From Lichenicola sp964236105 (GTDB lineage Bacteria > Pseudomonadota > Alphaproteobacteria > Acetobacterales > Acetobacteraceae), in NCBI GenBank assembly GCA_964236105.1, contig CAXSBC010000010.1, forward strand, positions 14,451 to 78,450: 64,000 nucleotides of DNA, in the 5' to 3' direction. Positions 44,006 through 51,667 of the stretch are shown piece by piece; position 1 is the first letter of the stretch; the number at the start of each line of letters is the position of its first letter. A program made the translations under genes and the position numbers. Under the pieces are notes generated by a model. It was not told where the DNA came from. It was given only the letters and a program-made list of their open reading frames with translations, and did not search any database.

Positions 44006-46623
44006 GCCCGGCCGCCGCGCGACATCGGATGCGGCCGGCGGTTCCGGACACCCGCGGTGGCGGGGCGCTGGGCGCGCCTGCCCGGCTGGCGGGTCAGGCG
44101 GCGCAGCTCCTGCGCCACGCCGGGTGCCAGCACCAGCTCCTCGGCCGAGGGCTCGGCCTCGCCCATCGCCTCGGCCAGCAGCGCCTCGGTCTCGGCCAGC
44201 ATCGCGTCCTCGTCGGCTTCGGAGCGCACGAACTCGCGGCCGATATCGAGCATCACCGGGATCGCCAGCGGCGACACGCGCTGCAGCCGTGCCACGCGGA
44301 TATGGTTCTCGACGCGCAGCAGCATGTCGGACAGGCGGTCGACGTCGGTCAGGCCGCCGGCGGCCTCGGCGCGGGTGGCGCGCAGCAGCACGTGGCCGGG
44401 CTGGTGCCGGCGCAGCACGTCGTAGACGAGGTCGCTGTTGACCGTGACCTGCTTGGCCGTGCCGGTCTGGCCCGGATGCTGGCGCTCGATCAGGCCGGCG
44501 ATGACGGCGACGTTGCGGAAGGTCCGTCGCAGCATCGAGCTTTCCGCCATCCAGCTCTCCAGGTCGTCGCCCAGCATGTCGGGCGCGAACAAACCCGGAA
44601 TATCCTGCGGCGGATTGGCGCACCAGAGGGCGATCGCATAGTCGGTGGCGACGAAGCCGAGCGGCATGGCGCCCTCCCGCGACAGCCGCCGGGTCAGCAG
44701 CATGCCCAGCGTCTGGTGCGCGTTGCGGCCCTCGAAGCAGTACGCGACCAGAAAGAAGCGGCCATGGCGGGGGAAGATCTCCACCAGCAGGTCGTCCGGA
44801 CCGGGCAGCAGCGAGCGCTCCTGCTGCAGTTGCAGCCATTCGCGCACGGGCTCGGGATACAGCGCCCACGCCTCCGGATCGTGCAGCATCCGCCGCACCC
44901 GGGCGGCCAGGCCAGAGGAGAGCGGATACTTGGAGCCGGCATAGGTGGGCACCATCGGCTCGCCGGCGCCGCCTTCGGCCACCTCGACCACGGTCTCGCG
45001 CAGGCGGACGAACCGCAGCTTGCGGCCGGCGAACAGGAAGGCGTCGCCCGGGCTCAGCGTGGTGGCGAAGCCCTCCTCGATTTCGCCCAGCGTAAAGCCG
45101 CGCAGACCGCCCAGCCTGACCTTCAGCACCGGCGCCTCGACGATGGTGCCGGCATTCATCCGCGCCTGCCGCGCCACCCGCTCGCCGCGGATATGGATCA
45201 GCCCCTCGGCATCGCGGAACAGCTTGCGGTAGCGCTCATAGGCGACCAGCGCGTAGCCGCCATCCTCGACGAAGCCCAGCACGTCGTCGAAATCCCGGCG
45301 GCTCAGCGCGGCGTAGGGGGCGGCGTTGCGGACCTCGTCATACAGCGCGTCCGCGGTGAACGGGCCGCTCGCCGCCATCAGCAGCACGTGCTGCGCCAGC
45401 ACGTCGAGGCCGCCCGGGCACGGCGCCTCGCCGTCGAGCTCCATCGCCGCCACGCCCTGGATCGCCGCCTGGCACTCCAGCACCTCGAAGCGGTTGGCCG
45501 GCACCAGGATCGCGTTCGAGGCCTCGTCCATGCGGTGGTTGGCGCGGCCGACCCGCTGCAGCAGCCGCGACACGCCCTTGGGCGCGCCGACCTGGATCAC
45601 CTGATCCACGCCGCCCCAGTCGATGCCGAGATCGAGGGAGGAGGTGGCGATCACGCCGCGAAGCCCGTCCTTGGCGTCCGGCCCGCGCGACATCGCCGCC
45701 TCGACGCGCCGGCGCTGGGCGATGTCGAGGCTGCCGTGATGCAGCGCGATCGGCAGGGTGTCGTCGTTGATGCGCCACAGGGCCGCGAACAGCAGCTCGG
45801 ACTGGGCGCGCGTGTTGACGAACACGATGGTCATGCCGGACGCGGCGATCTTCTCCAGGATCACCGAGGCGCCGGCGAGCCCCATCCGCCCCGACCAGGG
45901 CACGTGCGCGTCCGGCAGCAGCATCGACAGCGCAGGCGGCGCGCCGTGCGGCGCCTCGATCATCCGCGCCGGGCAAGACGGCGTGCCGACATAGGCGCGC
46001 AGCGCGTCGGGATGCGCCACCGTGGCCGACAGGCCGATGCGGCGCGCGTCCGGCGCCAGCAGCGACAGCCGTGCCAGGCACAGAGCGAGCTGGTCGCCGC
46101 GCTTCATCCCGGCCAGCGCATGCACCTCGTCGATGACGATGCGCCGCAGGCCCGCGAACATCGCCCCGGCATCGCGTCGCGACAGCAGCAGCACCAGGCT
46201 TTCCGGGGTGGTGAGCAGGATGTCCGGCGGATGCTCGCGCTGCCGGGCGCGCCGGTCGGCGGGCGTGTCGCCGGTACGGGTCTCGATGCGGATGCGCAGG
46301 CCCATCTCCTCGACGGGCGCGGTCAGGTTGCGGGCGATGTCGGTGGCGAGCGCCTTCAGCGGGCTGATGTAGAGGGTGTGCAGCCGGTCGCGCTCGCCGG
46401 TCTCGTCGAGCTCGACCAGGCTCGGCAGGAAGCCGGCCAGCGTCTTGCCGCCGCCGGTCGGAGCCACCAGCAGGATGTCGGCGCCGCCGCGTGCCGCCTG
46501 CAGCACCGCGAGCTGATGCGCCCGCGGCGCCCAGCCGCGAGACGCGAACCAGTCGGCGAAGCGGGCCGGAAGCGGCGATGGCGAGGCAGGCGTGTCCGGG
46601 GTTCGCTGTCTCCTGGGGGGCAT
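44002..46623 (-). CDS. Ligase-associated DNA damage response DEXH-box helicase (Lhr-like)
   Basis: An 873-residue superfamily 2 helicase of the bacterial Lhr-core type, a 3'-5' DNA helicase for repair. The nucleotide motif is VAPTGGGKTLAGFLP, the DEXH box is VIDEVHAL, motif III is GLSATVAHPD and motif VI is LLQRVGRANHR. The remaining half holds the winged-helix and Lhr C-terminal domains. It overlaps pdeM. The first Met is used; homologues also begin close to this point. Confidence 0.92.
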   Translation of the reverse strand: MPPRRQRTPDTPASPSPLPARFADWFASRGWAPRAHQLAVLQAARGGADILLVAPTGGGKTLAGFLPSLVELDETGERDRLHTLYISPLKALATDIARNLTAPVEEMGLRIRIETRTGDTPADRRARQREHPPDILLTTPESLVLLLSRRDAGAMFAGLRRIVIDEVHALAGMKRGDQLALCLARLSLLAPDARRIGLSATVAHPDALRAYVGTPSCPARMIEAPHGAPPALSMLLPDAHVPWSGRMGLAGASVILEKIAASGMTIVFVNTRAQSELLFAALWRINDDTLPIALHHGSLDIAQRRRVEAAMSRGPDAKDGLRGVIATSSLDLGIDWGGVDQVIQVGAPKGVSRLLQRVGRANHRMDEASNAILVPANRFEVLECQAAIQGVAAMELDGEAPCPGGLDVLAQHVLLMAASGPFTADALYDEVRNAAPYAALSRRDFDDVLGFVEDGGYALVAYERYRKLFRDAEGLIHIRGERVARQARMNAGTIVEAPVLKVRLGGLRGFTLGEIEEGFATTLSPGDAFLFAGRKLRFVRLRETVVEVAEGGAGEPMVPTYAGSKYPLSSGLAARVRRMLHDPEAWALYPEPVREWLQLQQERSLLPGPDDLLVEIFPRHGRFFLVAYCFEGRNAHQTLGMLLTRRLSREGAMPLGFVATDYAIALWCANPPQDIPGLFAPDMLGDDLESWMAESSMLRRTFRNVAVIAGLIERQHPGQTGTAKQVTVNSDLVYDVLRRHQPGHVLLRATRAEAAGGLTDVDRLSDMLLRVENHIRVARLQRVSPLAIPVMLDIGREFVRSEADEDAMLAETEALLAEAMGEAEPSAEELVLAPGVAQELRRLTRQPGRRAQRPATAGVRNRRPHPMSRGGRA

Positions 46624-46663
46624 GGGCTCCAGATAGGGCGGAACCGGCCGGGATGGAACCGGC

Positions 46664-47218
46664 TCAGGCGTAGGTGGTGGAGATCCGGTGCAGCTCCAGC
46701 GTGTTCAGCACGTCGGCGCTGCCGAGCGATCCGGCGGCGAGCTCATGATCCTGGCCGGTCTTGACGCCGTACGCCGCGAGCTCCCCCGCGGTCCAGGGTC
46801 GGACGGCGCTGCTCCCGGCCCCCGTGCCCCCGATGTCGCCCGCGCCGGCCGGCGTGGCCGGTGCCGCAGCCTTGGCGGCTGAGGGATGGAACAGGCTTGC
46901 CAGCAGGTGCCGGCCGATCTTCTCCGGATCGAACCCGGTGATCTTCTCGGCCACCGTGATGCCGACCCCGACCGGGCCGCCGAGCGCGAAGCTGGTGCCG
47001 AGCGAGGCCACGAAGCGCAGGTCGGCGTTGCCCTCGTCGCCGGTGATGGCCCGGTAGATCGCGCCGATCCCGGGGATGTATTGCAGCGGATTGAGGTCCG
47101 AGAGCAGCGTCCGGAACGACATGCCTCCCGGGGCGGTCGCGGGGGCGGGCGACGTGCCGCTCGCGGCCGGTCCGGAGGACGCCGTGACAGCCGCCTGGGT
47201 CGTCTGGTCGATGGCCAT
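46664..47218 (-). CDS. Conserved hypothetical protein
   Basis: 184 residues, function unknown. The core LNPLQYIPGIGAIYRAITGD, then a Gly-rich hydrophobic LGTSFALGGPVGVGITVAEK, resembles small uncharacterised proteins common in flagellated Rhodospirillales; the hydrophobic part could be membrane-associated. Both ends are Ala/Pro/Thr-rich and low in complexity. A strong AGGAGG lies before the ATG at 47218. It lies 40 bases before the lhr start in the same direction. Confidence 0.65.
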   Translation of the reverse strand: MAIDQTTQAAVTASSGPAASGTSPAPATAPGGMSFRTLLSDLNPLQYIPGIGAIYRAITGDEGNADLRFVASLGTSFALGGPVGVGITVAEKITGFDPEKIGRHLLASLFHPSAAKAAAPATPAGAGDIGGTGAGSSAVRPWTAGELAAYGVKTGQDHELAAGSLGSADVLNTLELHRISTTYA

Positions 47219-47412
47219 GCGCGGCCTCCTGGGTCCTGGAGGAAGCATGCGCGCCAATGGTGAAGGAGCGGTGAACGACCGGGCAGGCGGCCGCATCCGT
47301 CGAGCGATCGCAGCTGATCGATGGCCGACGGTCGTCAGGCCGCCTCGAGCGTCTGTTTTTCCTGGATCTTGCCCGCGACCGGGCGGTCCGCGGAGGGACG
47401 TCGTGATGGCTG

Positions 47413-48192
47413 CTACTTGTCTGTGTCCTGGAGTTGGTCGACCAGGAAAGCCCTCAACAGCGCATTAAAGGTCTGGGCTGCCTCGAACGGGGGGAAGTGC
47501 CCCACGCCTTGCATGGTCGTCAGCGATGCGCCGGTGATGAGTCTGGCGATCAGCTCGACGGCGGCGGCCGGCGCGTTGACATCCTCAGCGCCAGCCACCA
47601 CCAGGGCGGGGCAGGCGATCGCGGGAAGCTTCGCTTCCAGGTCCAGGCCAGAGATCACCTCCCACATGGAGGCATGAAAATCCGGCTCCTGGAGCAGGAG
47701 GCTCTTGGTGGCGCGGTCGAGCATGTCGGGCCGACGCTCGCGAAAGGACTGCGGGAACCAGCGCTCGTTGGAGAGCCGGGCGATCTTTGCCATGCCCTCG
47801 GCTCGCGAGACGCGGGCGCGCTCCCGCAAGACGTCGCGTACGACGTCCGGGAAGGTGCATGTGGTGGCAACCAGGCAGAGGGAGCGGACGAGGTCCGGCC
47901 GTTGCAGAGCAAATGTCTGCGCGATCATTCCCCCGACCGATACGCCAACCAGGTGAACGGGACCGGCCTCCGCATGGGCGACTACCGCCTCCAGGGCGTC
48001 GGCCATCCGGTCGAAGCTCGGCGCTTCTGCCAACTTGCCGGAAAGCCCGTGGTTGGGCAGGTCAAAGGCGATGACGTCATAGTCGCGCCCGAACCACTCG
48101 ACCTGTTCGCCCCACCAGGTCAGATCCAGACCAACCGGATGCAGGAACACTATCGGCGGCTGGCCTTGAGGCCCTGCGCGCATGAGGTTCAT
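47413..48192 (-). CDS. Alpha/beta-fold hydrolase
   Basis: A 259-residue alpha/beta hydrolase resembling 3-oxoadipate enol-lactonase/esterase types. The nucleophile elbow is LVGVSVGGMIAQ, the oxyanion region LHPVGLDLTWWGEQ, and the catalytic acid and His are in VVAGAEDVNAP and MQGVGHFPPFE. The substrate is unknown; no aromatic-degradation genes are nearby. AGAGGA precedes the ATG at 48192. The end QLQDTDK and codon use look slightly less GC-biased than the neighbours. Confidence 0.82.
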   Translation of the reverse strand: MNLMRAGPQGQPPIVFLHPVGLDLTWWGEQVEWFGRDYDVIAFDLPNHGLSGKLAEAPSFDRMADALEAVVAHAEAGPVHLVGVSVGGMIAQTFALQRPDLVRSLCLVATTCTFPDVVRDVLRERARVSRAEGMAKIARLSNERWFPQSFRERRPDMLDRATKSLLLQEPDFHASMWEVISGLDLEAKLPAIACPALVVAGAEDVNAPAAAVELIARLITGASLTTMQGVGHFPPFEAAQTFNALLRAFLVDQLQDTDK

Positions 48193-48518
48193 GTCGGCCG
48201 ATCCTCTGCAACGGCCGACGCTGCAGCCCGTCAGCTGGAGGCGACTTGGCGATACAGTCAATCTCCGCAAGTCGTGCGGCATTGTCTTTGGCACGTGTTC
48301 GCTTCTGCTTTTTTGGCGGTCAGCCTTGGAAGACCTGTTTGGGCGCGTGCCGCTCGGATCAGGCGTGTGACGCGCCGCACACCCTCAGTCGACGTGAGCT
48401 TCCGGTCACGCCTGCCGGCGCGGTTGTCCTCCAGAGGAAGGGCGGAGCGGGACGAGACGCGGTTGGCGGACGCGCAGGAGGGGCTTCCTGCCAGTCGACA
48501 GGCATACCCCGTCGCCTC
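48193..48518. other. Intergenic region, no gene seen
   Basis: About 325 bases between the hydrolase and the YghA-like SDR. The forward frame that spans it has no binding site or family resemblance. It should contain the promoter of the hydrolase; no repeat or RNA was recognised. Confidence 0.5.
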
Positions 48519-49391
48519 TCACAGCATCGGCATCCCGCCGGTCACCGGCACGAGCGCGCCCGACATGTAGCTCCCTTCGTTCGACGCCAGAAGGACGAAC
48601 GCCCCGACCATCTCGGCCGGCTGGCCCGCACGGCCGAGCGGCGTGGTGCTGCCGAGCTCCTCCATCTGTTGCTCCGTCTTCACGATCGGCTGGATCGGCG
48701 TCCAGACCGGTCCTGGCGCCACGCAGTTCACCCGGATGCCCTTGGGCGCCAGCAGGTTCGACAACGCGACGGTGAGGCTGTTGATCGCGCCCTTGGTGGC
48801 CGCATAGATCACCATCGTCTTCGACGCCACCTTGCTTTGCACGCTGGTGGTGTTCACGATTGCCGCTCCGGGCCGCATATGCGGGACGGCGGCCTTGGCG
48901 AGATGGATCATGGCGAAGACGTTTGCCGCGAACGCGCCTTCGAGGTCCGTCTCCGTCAGGTCGTCCAGCTCTTCGTTCACGGTCTGCGCCGCCGCGTTGT
49001 TCACGAGGACATCGATCCGGCCGAGTTCTCCCACCGTGCGCGCCACCAGCTCGCGGCACCAGGCCGCGTCCCTGATGTCGCCCGGCAGCAGCAGGGCCCG
49101 GCGGCCGGCCTGCTTCACCCAACGCTCCGTTTCCGCGGCATCTTCCGCCTCTGCCGCGAGATACGAGATCGCGACGTCCGCGCCTTCCCGCGCATAGGCG
49201 ATCGCCACTGCCCGGCCGATGCCCGAATCGCCCCCCGTGATGAGCGCCACCTTCCCCGCCAGCAGCCCCTTGCCGACGTAGCTCTGCTCGCCGTGATCGG
49301 GCTTGTTGCGCATTCTCGTCTCGAGGCCGGGCCGCTCCTGCGGCTGCTCCCCATCCGACTGCTGACTTCTTTCCCGCGGATCATCGCTCAT
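48519..49391 (-). CDS. YghA-like short-chain dehydrogenase
   Basis: A 290-residue SDR with the long N-terminal tail found in E. coli YghA and Bacillus stress-protein GS39. The tail has RMRNKPDHGEQSYVGKGLL; the cofactor motif is ITGGDSGIGRAVAIAYAREG; catalytic residues are in TTSVQSK and YAATKGAI; the end is SYMSGALVPVTGG. The family has been linked to stress and polyol/sugar reduction, so the exact substrate is open. AGGAGCACG precedes the ATG at 49391. Confidence 0.87.
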   Translation of the reverse strand: MSDDPRERSQQSDGEQPQERPGLETRMRNKPDHGEQSYVGKGLLAGKVALITGGDSGIGRAVAIAYAREGADVAISYLAAEAEDAAETERWVKQAGRRALLLPGDIRDAAWCRELVARTVGELGRIDVLVNNAAAQTVNEELDDLTETDLEGAFAANVFAMIHLAKAAVPHMRPGAAIVNTTSVQSKVASKTMVIYAATKGAINSLTVALSNLLAPKGIRVNCVAPGPVWTPIQPIVKTEQQMEELGSTTPLGRAGQPAEMVGAFVLLASNEGSYMSGALVPVTGGMPML

Positions 49392-49445
49392 CTGTCTCGT
49401 GCTCCTGTAGGCCGGCCACGACAGGGCGAACGGCCAGGACCGGCT

Positions 49446-49776
49446 TTCGTTCTGCGCTACGGCGGCGTTGCAGACATTGGACGCGTGTTCCTGAGCGAGC
49501 AGCGCTGGCGGTCGATCCGCATCGCCGGCGGCAAGCTGCACCAGATCCGCTACATCGCCATCTACCAGACCCATCTCCGCGGTCTCGCACCATGCCCCGG
49601 TCGCGGAAATCGAGCCCTACGGCGAGGGCGGCAAATACCGACTGGTCTTCTCCGGGCCGCCCCTGGAAATCACCCCGATCCCTGTCGGCGACGCGCCTGC
49701 CGGACTGATGCAGGGATCGCGCTACACCACCCTCGGCAAGTTGCTCGCCGCGAAGGTGCTGATGGGCCTGTTCTGA
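49446..49776 (+). pseudogene. Frameshifted, 5'-truncated remnant of an unidentified gene
   Basis: Two reading frames join to give one protein-like sequence. The first reads RYGGVADIGRVFLSEQRWRS and ends IRYIAIYQT. Near 49570 the reading shifts and continues ISAVSHHAPVAEIEPYGEGG, then KYRLVFSGPPLEITPIP, ending at the TGA at 49774. There is no start codon with a binding site at the 5' side, and the upstream region is the 5' part of the SDR operon. The combination looks like the C-terminal part of a longer protein inactivated by a small insertion or deletion. I do not recognise the family with certainty. Confidence 0.6.
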
Positions 49777-49994
49777 TCCTGGCATCTTGGTCTGGCCCGG
49801 TCGCCAACAACCCGGACCCAGTCAGCCCATGTCTGATTCTCGTTGAACGCCGGACCGGAACGTCCGCAGCTCCTGTCGACCGCTTCGATAGGAGCTGGCC
49901 GCTGTCGGCCGGGCACCGCTCATCCGATGGGTTGATCCCCGTCATCGACCGTCTCTTTGAATCGCAGGCAGCCTTGTGCGACATTGAGCGCCCT

Positions 49995-50044
49995 GGGGAT
50001 GGGGTTCCCCATGAACCGCCCGTCATGGGCTGATGACTCCTGCC
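49995..50044 (+). ncRNA. Fluoride riboswitch (crcB motif)
   Basis: The sequence fits the fluoride aptamer closely. P1 is GGGG (49995-49998) with CCCC (50007-50010) around the loop ATGGGGTT. The conserved ATGAACC joins to P2, GCCC (50018-50021) with GGGC (50027-50030). The hallmark CTGATGACTCCT closes it, and its ACTCC can pair with GGGGT of the P1 loop to form the required pseudoknot. It precedes crcB by about 100 bases, the usual gene partner. No strong terminator follows, so control is probably at translation, via the leader ORF and crcB ribosome binding sites. Confidence 0.93.
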
Positions 50045-50079
50045 GAGATCGGACCGAGCGTCCGTCACAGGAGCACGCC

Positions 50080-50148
50080 ATGATGTCGCCTACCCTTCCG
50101 ACTAGCCGGATCGAGATCGACGGGGTGGGGAGCTTCGCTACGTGCTGA
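50080..50148 (+). CDS. 22-codon leader ORF overlapping the crcB start
   Basis: Starts with ATG-ATG after a strong AGGAG at seven bases and runs 22 codons to a TGA at 50146-50148. It is in a different frame from crcB and its end overlaps the crcB GTG start at 50142, so ribosomes finishing it are well placed to restart on crcB. The crcB binding site itself is weak. The peptide has no recognisable domain. It may work as a translational-coupling leader for the riboswitch; whether the peptide itself matters is unknown. Confidence 0.5.
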   Translation: MMSPTLPTSRIEIDGVGSFATC

Positions 50149-51377
50149 CCTATGTGTTGATCGGTCTGGGCGGCGCAGCCGGCAGCATCCTGCGCGCCTG
50201 GCTCGGCACCGTCATGGTCGGCCTGACGGGGCCGGCTTTTCCCTGGGGCACGCTCCTGATCAACGTCCTGGGCTCGCTCGTGATCGGCTTCTTTGGAACG
50301 ATGACCGCCATCGACGGACGCTTCTCGGTGCCGTTCGACGTGCGGGCGCTGGTCATGGTGGGGATCTGCGGCGGCTTCACCACCTTCTCGTCCTTCAGCC
50401 TGCAGACGCTCGAGCTCGTGCGAGACGGCCGCGCCGTGCAGGCGCTGGGCTACGTGGCGCTCTCGGTCCTGCTCTGCCTGGCGAGCGTGGCGGCCGGCAC
50501 CGGGCTCGCCCTTGCGATCCGCACCTCGCCCATGGCGGCGATCGGCGAGGCGAGCCCCGGGACGATGAGCAGCAGCACGGTGGTGGTGCTGCATCGCCCC
50601 GAATCGGTAACCGCCATGCTCGCGGCCGCGGCCCGGCTCACGACGACCGAGGGTGCCCGCACCACCGTGCTGGCCGTCGACGGACCTGTCCTGGCCGCCC
50701 TGCAGCCCACCGAGGAGGTGATGATCACGGAGCGCCGGGACGCGCTCTCCGGCCGGCAGCGCGAGTGGGTGGCAGCGATGCGTGCAAGGCTGGATCGCTG
50801 GGTCGCGACCGAGCACGCCAGAGGCCATGGGGCGCGCTGGATCGAGATAAGCGGCGACGGCGCGCTCGCGGTCGCCGAACATGGTCGGGGCGCCCACCTG
50901 CTTCTGCTGGAACAAACAGCGGGCGACAACACCGCGCGCGCTCGGATCCATGCCGCCCTGGTGCGGTCCGGACGCCCGGTGCTGCTGTTGCCGTCCGGCT
51001 GGTCGGACCCGTTCGGGCAGGTCGTCGCGATCGCCTGGCGCAACGATGCGCATGTCCGTGAGGCCATGCGCGCCGCAGGGCCGATCCTGTCGGCGGCAGG
51101 GCGGCTCGTGGTCCTGCGGATCGGCGACGCGCCAAAGGATGCCGGCCTGGCGGAGGCGCTCCGGGGCCGGCCGTTCGAGCTGCTGACCGCGCCCGCCCGG
51201 TCCGACGGCGATACCGGCGCGCAGCTCGTGGCGATGGCGCACGAGGCCGGCGCCGACCTGCTCGTCATGGGCAGCGACAGCCACGGCAGCCTGCGCGAGA
51301 GACTGTTCGACGGCACCACGGAAGGCGTCCTGCGCCGTGCGGACCTTCCGGTCTTCATGCAGCACCGGAACGCCTGA
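50142..51377 (+). CDS. crcB: CrcB/Fluc fluoride channel fused to tandem universal-stress-protein domains
   Basis: A 411-residue fusion. Residues 1-125 are a Fluc-type fluoride exporter with four membrane helices: GLGGAAGSILRAWLG, NVLGSLVIGFFG and the pore motif GGFTTFSSFSLQ are all present. The rest is soluble and resembles two UspA domains. The second is the clearer (about 283-411) with QVVAIAWRNDAHVREAM and the ATP-type motif LLVMGSDSHGSLRERLFDG; the first (about 145-280) is degenerate. Fluc proteins are normally about 125 residues and dimeric, so each dimer here would hang four Usp modules in the cytoplasm. The GTG at 50142 is used. A fluoride riboswitch lies upstream, which supports fluoride export. 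Confidence 0.88.
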   Translation: MLTYVLIGLGGAAGSILRAWLGTVMVGLTGPAFPWGTLLINVLGSLVIGFFGTMTAIDGRFSVPFDVRALVMVGICGGFTTFSSFSLQTLELVRDGRAVQALGYVALSVLLCLASVAAGTGLALAIRTSPMAAIGEASPGTMSSSTVVVLHRPESVTAMLAAAARLTTTEGARTTVLAVDGPVLAALQPTEEVMITERRDALSGRQREWVAAMRARLDRWVATEHARGHGARWIEISGDGALAVAEHGRGAHLLLLEQTAGDNTARARIHAALVRSGRPVLLLPSGWSDPFGQVVAIAWRNDAHVREAMRAAGPILSAAGRLVVLRIGDAPKDAGLAEALRGRPFELLTAPARSDGDTGAQLVAMAHEAGADLLVMGSDSHGSLRERLFDGTTEGVLRRADLPVFMQHRNA

Positions 51378-51667
51378 CCTGGCCATCATCCTCCGCATCC
51401 TGGGATGACGTGGGACAGGGTCGTCGACATCGACGCCCACGAGGACCCGCAGGCGCTGGCTGAGAACCGCCCAAGGCAGACTGCGCTCGGGGTGACGGAA
51501 GCGACGGCGCCGCAGATCACCAGAGATGCGCGCCTGCTTGCCACGACGGACGATCGCTTCCGGCCAGTCCTGCCGAGGGTGCAACCTCTGCTTTCGCGGC
51601 ATCGGTGCCGTAAGCGGATCATCGGCGTCGCGCCGCATCCGTTCACGCACGTCGGCTGTGCCAGCGC
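51378..51667. other. Intergenic region, no recognised gene
   Basis: About 290 bases between crcB and the rocD-like gene, which converge. Frames of 80-90 codons are open on both strands, but none has a binding site or a recognisable domain. It may be a decayed gene. No hairpin terminator with a U tract was seen. Confidence 0.45.
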
